Origin: Mucilaginibacter jinjuensis
GTDB lineage: Bacteria; Bacteroidota; Bacteroidia; Sphingobacteriales; Sphingobacteriaceae
Assembly: GCF_028596025.1 (NCBI RefSeq)
Contig: NZ_CP117167.1
Coordinates: forward strand, 3,658,001 to 3,722,000
DNA length: 64,000 nt
Direction: 5' to 3'
The notes below the pieces were generated by a model that saw only the letters and a program-made list of their open reading frames with translations, ran no database searches and was not told the DNA's origin. Of this stretch, positions 36,704 through 46,605 are shown piece after piece (within the stretch, counting starts at the first letter, position 1; every line of letters starts with the position of its first letter). The position numbers and the translations under genes are program-made.

Positions 36704-37399
36704 ATGAAGATTCTTTTAATTGAAGATGAACCGGAGTTGTTAAAAAGTATCGGTCACTATCTTTCACAAAATAACTTCCGGTGCGACCAGGCAGATAATA
36801 TCAGGTTGGCTCAAGCGTATCTCGAGATAAATGATTACGATTGCATTGTGTTGGATATTACCTTCCCCCTTGGGTCAGGCTTTGATGTTTTAAAGAGTTT
36901 TGATAGTATAGGCCGACATTGCGGTATTCTTATCATCTCGGCAAAAGACTCACTCGAAGACAAATTATACGGCCTCGAATTAGGCGCAGATGATTACCTG
37001 ACCAAGCCTTTTCACTTACCCGAATTAGCTGCACGATTATACGCCATACAACGGAGACGTTTTTTTGGCGGAAACGACATTTTGAAACTCGGTGAGCTGA
37101 TGGTGAATATCAGGGATAAATACGCCAAAACCCAAAACGGCGTAATAGACCTAACCCGCAAGGAATTTGACCTGTTAATGTATTTTATAAGTAACAAGGA
37201 AAAGGTTGTTACCAAGCAATCAATTGTTGACCACTTGTGGGGCGAGCATGCATCGATGACCGATAACCACGACCTTATTTATGTGCACATTAAAAACTTA
37301 AGGAAAAAACTGGTTGAAAAAGGTTGTCCCGATTATATTTCGGGTGTTTACGGCGTTGGGTATCGCTTTTCTATCGACAAAAGTTATCAAAAGATATGA
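36704..37399 (+). CDS. OmpR/PhoB-family response regulator
   Basis: A 231-residue regulator with receiver domain (residues 1-115: acidic pair in EDEPE, phospho-acceptor Asp in CIVLDITFP, Lys in DDYLTKPFHLPEL) and a winged-helix DNA-binding domain (about 128-225, ...VIDLTRKEFDLLMYFISNKEKVVTKQSIVDHLWG... and YISGVYGVGYRF). It is followed by its kinase with an ATGA overlap, so the pair is translated together. Targets are not visible. Confidence 0.95.
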   Translation: MKILLIEDEPELLKSIGHYLSQNNFRCDQADNIRLAQAYLEINDYDCIVLDITFPLGSGFDVLKSFDSIGRHCGILIISAKDSLEDKLYGLELGADDYLTKPFHLPELAARLYAIQRRRFFGGNDILKLGELMVNIRDKYAKTQNGVIDLTRKEFDLLMYFISNKEKVVTKQSIVDHLWGEHASMTDNHDLIYVHIKNLRKKLVEKGCPDYISGVYGVGYRFSIDKSYQKI

Positions 37400-38655
37400 G
37401 ACTGATTGTAAAGTATAACTGGTACACCATATCGGTTATGATCGCTTTGTTTATTTTATCAAGTGTGGTTTCCTTTTTCCTGATTAAGAAAGCACTGGCC
37501 AACGAACTTGATGTGAGTTTGCTGAGGGTTAAACAACGCGTACAAACCTATGTAAATGAGCACCACGAAATCCCGGTCATCAATTCTTTAGATGATGAAA
37601 AAATAGAATTTAAGGTAGCAGATCAGGCCTACAGTTCGCAAAGCTTTGTTACAATTGAGCAGTTCATTAAAGAACAGCATAAAATGCATATCTCCAGAAG
37701 ATTAACTTATGGACTACCTGTTAACGGTAAAAATTATATTGTAACCATTACCAATCCGCTCGAAGGGACTAAACACATGATTACAGCTATGTTCCAGATT
37801 ACGATTGTTACAATTTTACTCCTGATACTCTTTGTACTGACCATTAACCGGCGCCTGATGGAGAATTTATGGGCGCCATTTTATCAATCTGTCAATCAAT
37901 TAAAACAGTTCAGTATCAGCGAAAGCAATACACTTCATTTCCCAACAACCGATACTATTGAGTTTAACTTTTTAATTGAAAATATAAGGTCAACTACCAA
38001 AAAAGCTACAGAAGGATACCGGATTTTAAAGGAATTTACCGAAAACGCATCGCACGAAATACAAACCCCTTTAGCCATAATTGGTTCACAACTTGACCTT
38101 TTAGTGCAGGACGAAGGGCTTAACTATGAGCAAAGCGAACATTTAATTATTGCTTACCAGGCATTAAAGCGCCTTTCGAAACTAAACCAATCCCTGCTGT
38201 TGATCGCCAAAATTGATAATCAACAATTTCAAAAAACCTCGCACATTGATTTAAGGGACAAGGTAGAGGATAAGATCAAAGAGTTCAACGAATTGTGGCT
38301 AAGCAAAAACATTGCAATTCGGGCCAATTTAAGCGATGCCTACATTGATGCCAGCCCCGAGCTTATCGACATTATGCTGAACAACCTCTTCAGCAACGCC
38401 TGCAAACATAACCTGATTGATGGTACCGCAAACATAGAACTTAAAACAGGCCATTTAACGGTAATGAATACCGGTAAATATGGCCCGTTAGATACCAGTA
38501 AAATTTTCCATCGGTTTTACAAAGAAGAGAATGATCCCGGCAATAATGGTTTGGGATTATCAATCATTAAAAAAGTGTGCGAACAATCGGGCATTTCGCC
38601 AAACTACGGCTTTAACGGCGACAGTGGCGAACATGTATTTACGCTGGTTTGGTAA
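37396..38655 (+). CDS. Membrane sensor histidine kinase, partner of the OmpR-type regulator
   Basis: About 419 residues: membrane helices at about 11-32 and 132-153 around a small periplasmic sensor. The HisKA domain has the phospho-His in TENASHEIQTPLAIIGSQ and the ATPase N box is in LNNLFSNACKHN. The G1 box is degenerate (NTGKYGP in place of DxGxG), as in several Bacteroidota CusS/RprX-like kinases, but the G2 box GNNGLGLSIIKK is intact. The start at 37396 gives ATGA overlap with the regulator stop; the longer frame from 37324 would overlap the regulator's DNA-binding domain. A hairpin spans its stop codon. Confidence 0.9.
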   Translation: MRLIVKYNWYTISVMIALFILSSVVSFFLIKKALANELDVSLLRVKQRVQTYVNEHHEIPVINSLDDEKIEFKVADQAYSSQSFVTIEQFIKEQHKMHISRRLTYGLPVNGKNYIVTITNPLEGTKHMITAMFQITIVTILLLILFVLTINRRLMENLWAPFYQSVNQLKQFSISESNTLHFPTTDTIEFNFLIENIRSTTKKATEGYRILKEFTENASHEIQTPLAIIGSQLDLLVQDEGLNYEQSEHLIIAYQALKRLSKLNQSLLLIAKIDNQQFQKTSHIDLRDKVEDKIKEFNELWLSKNIAIRANLSDAYIDASPELIDIMLNNLFSNACKHNLIDGTANIELKTGHLTVMNTGKYGPLDTSKIFHRFYKEENDPGNNGLGLSIIKKVCEQSGISPNYGFNGDSGEHVFTLVW

Positions 38656-38664
38656 AACCAGCGT
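38641..38664. terminator. Hairpin spanning the kinase stop codon
   Basis: ACGCTGGTTT (38641-38650) and AAACCAGCGT (38655-38664) are perfect arms with a 4-base loop that contains part of the TAA stop. It sits between two convergent genes and probably separates their transcripts. Confidence 0.6.
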
Positions 38665-38674
38665 AGTAATTCTA

Positions 38675-39709
38675 TTAATTTCTTTTATAAAAAGACATCG
38701 TAGCCAGCTTACCCGTGTAGCCTTTAATCTCGGTATCTGTAAAATAGCCTGAACCATCAGCTGCAAACCCTACCCCCTCGCCCTGTGGTTCGTTATTGGC
38801 ATAAGGCGCGTGTTGGGGCTTGTTTAAAAACCCGGCAGAGATAGTAGTACCGGCAGCAAGTTTCCAATACCAGATCAAATCATTACTTCTCAATAACATC
38901 TCGGTACCATCCGGCGAAATATCTCCACCTGTAGCCTTGTTAAAAAACAATTTCGCAACCGGGCTTAGCGTAGTAACCGATGTTGTACTTTGCGGGTACC
39001 GGGCAACATATACTTTGGCAACATTGCTCTCTTTGCTCACAATATAAATGTCTTTGGTAAGTGGGTCAACCATTAAGGTTTCGGCATTACGCGGGCCATC
39101 GGGATATTTAAGTTGGATTGCATCTACTGTTGGGATAGTTGCCACATAGGGCGAAGCTGCGCCTGTTAAATTGGGCTCCGGAAAACGGTAAACAAAAACC
39201 GAACTGTATTTGGCATCATTATCACCAATATCGCCTACGTAAATATAGTTTTTGGTAGCATCGGGACCCGGTCCAACGGCAATATCTTCCCAGTCCCTAT
39301 TCCCTACTGATGACAAGCTTAATGTACCCCTATCGGCTCCGTTAGCATCAGTCAAATAAACCTGGGCAGCGTTGTCGCTATCGTTATGGATGTAAAGTAT
39401 CCCCGCATTAACCCTGCTTGCAGCCACACCCGATATTTCGAGCAGATCTGTCCGGGCCAGGTTATGCACCACAGGAACTGTGGCAAACAGCTTAGTAGTA
39501 TCTAAAGCCGATGGATCATAAGTTGGTGTAGCAAAGTTTACCGTTACCGGCGGCACAGTGGTTGCTATGGTATCTTTTGCCGGCGTATCTGACTGACCCG
39601 ATTTTTTGCAAGAGAAAAATGAAGCCATTATTAAGCATAACAGCCCGCTACTAATAGCGGGCTGTATTTGCCAATGACTTTTAAAGCGTGGTGTTATGCT
39701 TAAAAACAT
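38675..39709 (-). CDS. Beta-propeller lipoprotein
   Basis: A 344-residue exported lipoprotein (lipobox around MASFFSCKK). The body has propeller-like repeats with ISGVAASRVNAGILYIHNDSD, NRDWEDIAVGPGPD..NYIYVGDIGDN and FADGPR/AETLMVDPLTKDIYIVSKE-like blades; the DWEDIA and GDIGDN patterns recur in a family of extracellular esterase/phytase-like or SdiA-regulated propellers. The exact activity cannot be set. It is last in a group with a beta-helix lipoprotein, a TonB receptor and a metallophosphoesterase, which makes a phosphate-ester or polymer substrate plausible. Confidence 0.75.
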   Translation of the reverse strand: MFLSITPRFKSHWQIQPAISSGLLCLIMASFFSCKKSGQSDTPAKDTIATTVPPVTVNFATPTYDPSALDTTKLFATVPVVHNLARTDLLEISGVAASRVNAGILYIHNDSDNAAQVYLTDANGADRGTLSLSSVGNRDWEDIAVGPGPDATKNYIYVGDIGDNDAKYSSVFVYRFPEPNLTGAASPYVATIPTVDAIQLKYPDGPRNAETLMVDPLTKDIYIVSKESNVAKVYVARYPQSTTSVTTLSPVAKLFFNKATGGDISPDGTEMLLRSNDLIWYWKLAAGTTISAGFLNKPQHAPYANNEPQGEGVGFAADGSGYFTDTEIKGYTGKLATMSFYKRN

Positions 39710-39730
39710 TGTGTTATTTTAAATTAATTC

Positions 39731-41182
39731 TTAGTGGTGGTTACCTGTACCGTTTAATTGGTAGCAACCCATATCAGCACCTGGCATAGTAATTTCGCTT
39801 GAACCAAAAGTTGGGTCAACCGGGATACCGGTAGTGATTGGTTTAATTAACGCTGCATTAGTAGTTCCTTTACCTGCCGCAGGTGAACCTTGTTGCAAGT
39901 GGAAGTTATAGCTATCTACAGAAGCTTGTGTAACCCAGAAGTTATTAGCTGCAGGCAATGGATAGTTTACAAACATCGGGTTGTTTTTACCTACCAGCGA
40001 GCTGCCATCATACACTAAACCAAAAGTATAGTTAGGGCCTAATAAAGCTGCCATGTTAGGGATATCAGTAGCTTGTGGGTGTGTAACTACAGCTTGTGCA
40101 ACGCTGGTTGGCACAATTTGTCCGGCCATAGCTGCATTGTCAACATAATAGTAGTTATAGCCATAAGCTGTTTTCGGGATTAAGGCAGTGCTGCTTGAAG
40201 TAGTATCAGCCAGGTAAACTTTTGCACCGGCAGGGCCACCGGCAATACGTACACCAAAATCGCAATCAACAATCAGGTTGTTATAAACCAATGCTCTTGA
40301 GTTGTTTTCAATTTCAACAGAACCGCTGCGGGCACCATAAACACCTGTATTTCTGTAGCCATCGTTTACATAAGTGTTGTTGTACATGGTAAACTGGCAC
40401 TCGCCTGCTGTTGTACCATCACTTGCAGTTTTTGTACCATTGGTTGCGCCACCTATAATCAGGTTGTAAGCCATGTTACCTACTGAACTACCTTTAGCGT
40501 TAAAGCCATCACCACCTACGCTACCGCATTTTTCCATGGTGTTACGCATAATATTGTAGTAACCACCGTAAAAACGTGTAGCATCATCAGGCGAACCATA
40601 CATCCACGAATCTTCCATAATGAAAACGCCTTTTGGGTTCTCGAAATACAGGATATATTGGTTACCAGCCGCTAAACCTGCGCTTGCAGGGAAAGGCAAT
40701 GCTTTTAAAGCCGCACCACCAAAATCGAGGTGGGTATATTTTATTACAACCAGGTTAGCTGTGTTGCTGCAGTAAATACCGCCCCAACCGCCAACATAAG
40801 CAGGGTCGCCGGCAACGGTTGATGGGCCTACTTGTTTAGTTTTGCTTGGATCTGTGATGGTAATAGGCGCATCTTTTGTACCCAGGCTAATCAAATCGCC
40901 ATTTACAATAAAGTTGGCGCCATTGGTCATGTTAATGGTTACACCTTTTTGAATTAAAAGCGTATCACCTGCGTTAATGGTAATATCGCCTGTAACAGTG
41001 TAAGTTTGATTTGCAAGCATAGTACCTTTATAAGTACCTGCAGCCAGTGGGCCTGAATTGCTGATTGGCTTGCCGATCTGTACCAAAGGCACTGATACTA
41101 CGGCATTATCTGCACCTTTTTTACTGCACGAAGCCAGTGCAAAAAGTGACAAACAAAACGAAATAACTTTTAACTTTTTCAT
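39731..41182 (-). CDS. Right-handed beta-helix lipoprotein
   Basis: A 483-residue lipoprotein (lipobox FALASCSKK). The sequence is a long array of short beta-rich turns: an early part about residues 50-115 (TYTVTGDITINAGDTLLIQKGVTINMTNGANFIVNGDL) followed by VYNNLIVDCDFGVRI-like Asn ladders, typical of parallel beta-helix surface proteins that bind or cleave polysaccharides. No catalytic residues are recognised. It lies 21 bp upstream of the propeller gene and 40 bp downstream of the TonB receptor gene, so the three form an operon. Confidence 0.8.
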   Translation of the reverse strand: MKKLKVISFCLSLFALASCSKKGADNAVVSVPLVQIGKPISNSGPLAAGTYKGTMLANQTYTVTGDITINAGDTLLIQKGVTINMTNGANFIVNGDLISLGTKDAPITITDPSKTKQVGPSTVAGDPAYVGGWGGIYCSNTANLVVIKYTHLDFGGAALKALPFPASAGLAAGNQYILYFENPKGVFIMEDSWMYGSPDDATRFYGGYYNIMRNTMEKCGSVGGDGFNAKGSSVGNMAYNLIIGGATNGTKTASDGTTAGECQFTMYNNTYVNDGYRNTGVYGARSGSVEIENNSRALVYNNLIVDCDFGVRIAGGPAGAKVYLADTTSSSTALIPKTAYGYNYYYVDNAAMAGQIVPTSVAQAVVTHPQATDIPNMAALLGPNYTFGLVYDGSSLVGKNNPMFVNYPLPAANNFWVTQASVDSYNFHLQQGSPAAGKGTTNAALIKPITTGIPVDPTFGSSEITMPGADMGCYQLNGTGNHH

Positions 41183-41222
41183 GATGGACTAATTGTTGTT
41201 TATTTAATTCTTATTGATTTGA

Positions 41223-44120
41223 TTAAAATTTAAACCTCATACCCAGGTTATAGCGGGCATAATACTCGTCGTACTGTACGGTGGTATAGTTAGGGCTTTC
41301 CTGGTGTGCGTATTTAAGCAAGCCCGAATAATCGTTGTGATTATCTTGTTTAATAAATAACTGGTAAGGGGTATTTAAAATGTTATTGGCTTTTGCAAAT
41401 ACGATGAAGTGTTTGCCTATTTGCTTTTGTGCAGAAAAATCGAGGAAGGTTTCTGGTTTTTCCCAGGTATCAAGGCCATAGTATTTAGATACCAACGCAA
41501 TACGTTCGCCGGTGTACGACACCGCTAACTGGGCATCGATACCATGTTTCTGATCTTTGTATAATAAGGATACGTTACCGATATTGGCTGCCTGGCCTTG
41601 CAGTGGGCGGGTTTGATCGCGGGTGGTTACACCTACGTTAACCACATCGATACTTTTAGGTGTTGTGATCTGCGATTTGGTATAAGTGTAGTTAGCAGAT
41701 ACACCAACGTTACCGAAGAACTTTTTAGCTACAAACTCAAAACCATAATTTTGTGCATTACCCAGGTTTACAGGCGTATTAAATAAGGTAGCCCCGCTTT
41801 GGCCTGCCACCAGCATACGCTCAATTGGGTTGGTAAGGTGCTTATAAAAACCACCGGCCATAAACTCATCAAACACACCCGGGAAAAACTCATAACGCAA
41901 ATCGTAGTTATCAATTACCGTATGCTGCAGGTAAGGGTTTCCCTGGCTTGGGTTCGGGTCATCAGGCGATACCTGTGGATACGGGATGAAATCTGCAAAA
42001 GCAGGTCTCAGTATCGACATAAAATAAGACGCCCTGATAGCCTGATTGTCTGTTAATGCGTATTTGGCGTTAATGCTCGGTAGGTGATCAACATAGTTAA
42101 TTGTTGCACTTTTACCTGGCAGGTTTACCGGCAAATTAGAGTAATAAGCCTGGCTGGTATTTTCGCCGCGTAAACCAAAGAGAACATCTAAGCGGTCACT
42201 GATAAAATATTGCAGCATGCCATAATAACCCTGAACATTTTCGGTAAACGTATACACGCCCGGGTCGCTGGCTGATGAGCCCAGCGCATTAGCTGGGTTT
42301 TGGCTGAACGAGAAGGTAGCATCCGGGATGCTGGTATAAACTTCGGCATTGTTTGTACCCGGAATAAAGGTATTTGGCAGGCTATAACTATCTACAAAGT
42401 TATCACGTGTTTTATGCCTGAACATGCCACCCGCAGAGAATAAAGCTCTGCGACCGAAAATTTTGGTATCGTAATGCAGGTTTAAATAACCAGATACGTC
42501 TTTATCTGTATTATGCGTCCATATACGCGATTCATTACCCACAGTTACCGGGCCGTTTATTACATCTGGCGTAACAAATACCGAATTATTGGGGTTATTC
42601 GGGTCGGGCTGGTTTTTGCCGTTTGCCAGATCCGGGCTTGTTTGGTAGGTAGTTTTAAATTGCGCTATATCTGGTTGTTTGTGGCTGGCTTCTGAGTTTG
42701 CCAGGATCCAGTCTAACGAAAAGCCTTTGGTTATTTTGTGTTTGCCTTTAAGGGTAACATTGTAAATGCTTTGCAGATCTGTGCGGGTCTCGGTTAAATT
42801 ATCCATTGAATTTGTTGCGATAAACCCCTGGTATGAATACCCGCTGTAAGTAGACGTTTGCGTTTGGCGTACCCGGTATTCATTCAGCTGCAAATAAGTA
42901 CCAAATAAGGTGATGCTGTTTTTATCATTAAATTTATAATCAACAGAGGCGATAGTACCCAGCCTGCTCAATTGCGATGAATATTGACGGTTGTATGAAC
43001 TTTGAAAAGCAGTCTCCGAGTTTGGTGTATTGATATTTGGAGATGGGCCTACGGTGTTTTCCTGGACCACGGTAAAACTGTTATCACCCTGGTAAGAGTT
43101 TTGGTAGGTACCAGAGAAAATAACGCCCAGTTTATTATGTAAAAAGCGATCGCCCACGGTTAAGCTAACATTGGCATTTGGTGGCGCGTTGCCGGTTTTA
43201 GTAAGCAGGTTTTGGTATGGGAATTGACCGATAGAAGCCGGAGCACCCGGATTAATTTCGCCAGGCGCTTTGCTGTTTACAGTGCTACCATTAAAGCTGG
43301 CATAGCTGCGGTTAAAAAATATCTGGCTGTAGCCTGTCCCTACGTTACCTTCTACACGTAAATGATCCGGCGCCGATTTCATAACCAGGTTAACCACACC
43401 GCCCGAAGCATCACCCTCCATATCGGGAGTAAGCGTTTTAGATACCTCGATCCTTTCAACCAGATCAGCCGGGATAATATCTAATGGTATATAACGGTTT
43501 TTATCATCAGGGCTTGGTATTTTAACACCGTTTATCAGCGTGGTATTGTATTGTTTGTCCATCCCGCGGATAATCACGTGCTGGGCATCGCCGGTATTGC
43601 TCCTGTCGATAGTTATGCCAGAAACCCTGCTTAGCACATTAGAAACCAGCACATCAGGCGATACCGCAATGGTATTGGCCGAAACCACGTTCATGGTATT
43701 AGTAGCCCGTTTCTCATCGTTTCTGGATGCGTGGTCACTTTCCCTGCTGGCGTGTTCTGTAATTGCCACCTCGTTAAGCGCCGTAGCGTTATCGGCCATG
43801 GCTATATTAAGTACAACTGCATTGGCATCTTTTACCTCTACCTGGTATTCTTTAGTGGTTTTATAACCTACAAATTCAACACGCAAACGATAAGTGCCTA
43901 ACGGAACATTTTTAAATAAATAAGCACCATCTAACTTAACTACAGTACTTAGTTTAGTATTGGCGTTATCAATGATGATGGTTGCACCTATTAAAGTTTC
44001 GCCGGTTTTAGCATCGGTTACTTTACCTTTAACAGATTGTGAAAAAGCGTTAGAAATTGTTAAAACAAGAACAATGGTTAAGCAAAATAATAATAGTCTT
44101 TTTGTAGGGGTTGGCGACAT
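41223..44120 (-). CDS. TonB-dependent receptor with carboxypeptidase-like domain
   Basis: A 965-residue outer-membrane receptor. A signal peptide (about 1-27, ISNAFSQ) is followed by a CarboxypepD_reg-like domain (about 30-115, VKGKVTDAKTGETLIGATIII), a plug (about 130-250, VSGITIDRSNTGDAQHVIIRGMDKQYNTTLINGVKIPSPD and GGVVNLVMKS) and a barrel ending RYNLGMRFKF. It lacks the SusC signature and has no SusD partner, so it belongs to the other class of Bacteroidota TonB receptors. Two lipoprotein genes follow and a phosphoesterase precedes it, so the cargo may be a phosphorylated compound. Confidence 0.93.
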   Translation of the reverse strand: MSPTPTKRLLLFCLTIVLVLTISNAFSQSVKGKVTDAKTGETLIGATIIIDNANTKLSTVVKLDGAYLFKNVPLGTYRLRVEFVGYKTTKEYQVEVKDANAVVLNIAMADNATALNEVAITEHASRESDHASRNDEKRATNTMNVVSANTIAVSPDVLVSNVLSRVSGITIDRSNTGDAQHVIIRGMDKQYNTTLINGVKIPSPDDKNRYIPLDIIPADLVERIEVSKTLTPDMEGDASGGVVNLVMKSAPDHLRVEGNVGTGYSQIFFNRSYASFNGSTVNSKAPGEINPGAPASIGQFPYQNLLTKTGNAPPNANVSLTVGDRFLHNKLGVIFSGTYQNSYQGDNSFTVVQENTVGPSPNINTPNSETAFQSSYNRQYSSQLSRLGTIASVDYKFNDKNSITLFGTYLQLNEYRVRQTQTSTYSGYSYQGFIATNSMDNLTETRTDLQSIYNVTLKGKHKITKGFSLDWILANSEASHKQPDIAQFKTTYQTSPDLANGKNQPDPNNPNNSVFVTPDVINGPVTVGNESRIWTHNTDKDVSGYLNLHYDTKIFGRRALFSAGGMFRHKTRDNFVDSYSLPNTFIPGTNNAEVYTSIPDATFSFSQNPANALGSSASDPGVYTFTENVQGYYGMLQYFISDRLDVLFGLRGENTSQAYYSNLPVNLPGKSATINYVDHLPSINAKYALTDNQAIRASYFMSILRPAFADFIPYPQVSPDDPNPSQGNPYLQHTVIDNYDLRYEFFPGVFDEFMAGGFYKHLTNPIERMLVAGQSGATLFNTPVNLGNAQNYGFEFVAKKFFGNVGVSANYTYTKSQITTPKSIDVVNVGVTTRDQTRPLQGQAANIGNVSLLYKDQKHGIDAQLAVSYTGERIALVSKYYGLDTWEKPETFLDFSAQKQIGKHFIVFAKANNILNTPYQLFIKQDNHNDYSGLLKYAHQESPNYTTVQYDEYYARYNLGMRFKF

Positions 44121-44391
44121 AGCTCGTTGTAATTTTTTGCAATGCTATCAATAAATAGCAATTGATTATCAGTGAATTAATTTGATAAGCGTTTCGTATC
44201 TTCTTTTTAATATTGGCTACAGATTTGCTTTAGAATCTCCAAAATGCCTCCAAAATGTCTACAGAATTGGCAGAAAAAGCGGCAAAAACGGGTACTCGCT
44301 TCTTAATTTTAAAAAGCAATTCTGCATACTTGGCAGCACTATGAAATAAGCACATATTGACCGGATTTTGGTAGATTATGACGGCAGGATC

Positions 44392-45603
44392 TTACCTGAG
44401 ATTCACCGTCGCTGTTTTTCCGAAAATGACTTTGGCTGAGGGATCTTGTGGCTTAGTATCCCATAAACACTCTCTTACCGTTAGCACTTTGGTTGCCGGA
44501 TCGAGGGAAATAAGTTGGTATGAGAGCAGTGTTTCATCTTTAGCCGAAAACTTACCTTTCATGGGCGAGTCAACCCGGAACACTTTTAGTGCAACATCGT
44601 GATCGGGGCCATCGTAAGTGTAATATTCATTGAAATTACTGTTGCCATGAAAGTAGGCTTTAATGTTTGGGTGCTGTTTTAAAAAGGCTACCCACCCGCG
44701 CTGCTCAATATCCGTAGATGTTGGCGTTTTGTAAGGCGTGTTACCTTCTTTATAATGTTCGGCCACCAGGTTTTCGAATTGTTTGCCCGGTACAATTTGA
44801 TACGGCGCTACAGGATTTGTAAAATGTACAGACTCGCAGGTAGGCTGATCATGTGTAAATAAAATCACCGGTGTTTTTTGCGGTACGGTGTCAAGATCTT
44901 TCTTCATCCAGATTCGTTCTGCCGAATCTGGCCATAACGTAATAAACATAAAGTGCACGCCACCTATATTTCTGGAGTAATTTATTTTTTCGGTGTTATA
45001 ATCGTACGTTTCATTAATGAGGGGCACGGCAGGCTTCAACATTAAATTATAAATGCCAACCATGGTACTTGGGTCGGTCAATGGTTTCATCGGCTTATAG
45101 TAGCCAACAGCGTTTGAGATGTCATGGTTACCCGGAATCAGCAGCACCTGGGTCGGCTTTCCATTATGGCCTTTGAGTTTAACGTTATTAAAGTAATCTG
45201 TACGGAACTGTGCCCAAGACGCAGCAGCGCTTTGATATGGGATTTCCATCCGATTGGCGATGTCGCCGGTTTGGATCAGGTAGTCGATCGCTTGTATCTG
45301 CGTACCTGCACCAACACCGCCATCTGCCGGGAACATCAATTTGGGCATGGTATTCATCTCCCCTATCATCGCCGCATTAACTATATGGCCGGCCACATTG
45401 GTATCTCCTCTGAAAGACTTTCTGAAAATACCGTAATGGGCATCTGAAGTAAACAGGATATTGATGGGCTGGGGCGAGCCGCTATGTATAGCAAAAGCCT
45501 GGGGCACCATAAAACAAAAGCTGGTCAGCAGAATTAACCAGCTTGCTAAATTTTTGCCCGAAGTAGTACTGCGTGGCAATTTAACAGAATAGTAGAGTTT
45601 CAT
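44392..45603 (-). CDS. Exported calcineurin-like metallophosphoesterase
   Basis: A 403-residue secreted enzyme (signal peptide about 1-38, ending QAFA). It contains the metallophosphoesterase signature set in order: ILFTSDAHYG (D-x-H), IQTGDIANR (GD), VLLIPGNHDIS (GNHD), ILFTHDQPT (H) and AYFHGNSNF where the last GHxH is degraded to HGNSN. The final His pattern is atypical, yet the metal site is mostly there. It should cleave phosphomonoesters or diesters in the periplasm. It is the first of four genes on the minus strand, 271 bp before the TonB receptor gene, so it may have its own promoter. Confidence 0.87.
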   Translation of the reverse strand: MKLYYSVKLPRSTTSGKNLASWLILLTSFCFMVPQAFAIHSGSPQPINILFTSDAHYGIFRKSFRGDTNVAGHIVNAAMIGEMNTMPKLMFPADGGVGAGTQIQAIDYLIQTGDIANRMEIPYQSAAASWAQFRTDYFNNVKLKGHNGKPTQVLLIPGNHDISNAVGYYKPMKPLTDPSTMVGIYNLMLKPAVPLINETYDYNTEKINYSRNIGGVHFMFITLWPDSAERIWMKKDLDTVPQKTPVILFTHDQPTCESVHFTNPVAPYQIVPGKQFENLVAEHYKEGNTPYKTPTSTDIEQRGWVAFLKQHPNIKAYFHGNSNFNEYYTYDGPDHDVALKVFRVDSPMKGKFSAKDETLLSYQLISLDPATKVLTVRECLWDTKPQDPSAKVIFGKTATVNLR

Positions 45604-45853
45604 TTATTGATTTTTGGCCAATGAACGCCGTCAAATCTGTAAACAAACTGAATATTCGCATGGGTAACAATTTGATCACATCATGATTAAATGATCTTAA
45701 CATTGAGCAGGTTTCAATGGTATTAGTTAGTACAGAATATCTTATTGGCTAACCCGTATGAAAACTATTAAAAACTGAATTTTAGCACAGACATAAAATT
45801 CCCAAATTATTACAGAATCTTATTTTACTATTGGGTTATTTGATAAGGTAAGT

Positions 45854-46444
45854 ATGTCTATAGCACCAATTGTTGAAAAAGCATTTGTATACGTAACCGA
45901 TTTAATTGTAGAGCGTATTGACCACACGATGCAGTTCCATAACTTACAGCACACTTTAGATGTATTTGAGGCAGCAATTGAAATAAGCAAGCATGCGGGC
46001 CTTAATGACGACGAAAAAACAATTGTGCAACTGGCCGCCCTTTTTCATGATACCGGTTACGTTTTTCAATACATTGGGCACGAAGACAACAGCATTGCTA
46101 TAGCCGGTACTTATTTAATGCAGCAAGGCTATCATAAAGGCATGTATACCCCTGTATTAGAATGCATTGAGGCGACTAAAATACCGCAGTCGCCCAAAAA
46201 CTTAATACAGGAAGTATTATGCGATGCCGACTTCCATCATTTTGCTAAACCCAATTATATCGAATATGCCGAACGCCTGAGAAAGGAATGGGAAGTGCAT
46301 CTGAAAAGGAAATATACGGATGAAGAATGGTCGCAGCTAAATATAGCTGTGCTAACCAATCATCATTATTTTACAGAATATGGCAAAACGCTTATGCAAG
46401 CTATTAAACAGCAAAATATTGACTTAATGCGTAATGCTTATTAG
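45854..46444 (+). CDS. HD-domain phosphohydrolase
   Basis: A 196-residue soluble protein with the HD metal-binding residues: His in FHNLQHTLDV, His-Asp in AALFHDTGYVF and Asp in CDADFHHFAKP near the middle. Such single-HD proteins hydrolyse nucleotides or related phosphates; the substrate is unknown. It stands alone, with 250 bp upstream and 160 bp downstream without other genes. Confidence 0.85.
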   Translation: MSIAPIVEKAFVYVTDLIVERIDHTMQFHNLQHTLDVFEAAIEISKHAGLNDDEKTIVQLAALFHDTGYVFQYIGHEDNSIAIAGTYLMQQGYHKGMYTPVLECIEATKIPQSPKNLIQEVLCDADFHHFAKPNYIEYAERLRKEWEVHLKRKYTDEEWSQLNIAVLTNHHYFTEYGKTLMQAIKQQNIDLMRNAY

Positions 46445-46605
46445 TAGTATACGTCTCTATCGCCATATAAATCTCTAATACACTGCAAAAACAAAGCCTG
46501 TCGTATTTACCCCTTTCATTTGCCGCATACATACCGCCGCTATTATCATATTATTTCCGAGATTTATCTGACGTAATTACTTGATCACTACTAAAACTCA
46601 ATGGT

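Noticed and set aside
43990..44391. Sigma-54 promoter upstream of the TonB receptor gene
   Set aside because: A GG-N10-GC spacing exists on the minus strand around 44230, but the rest of the element does not match.
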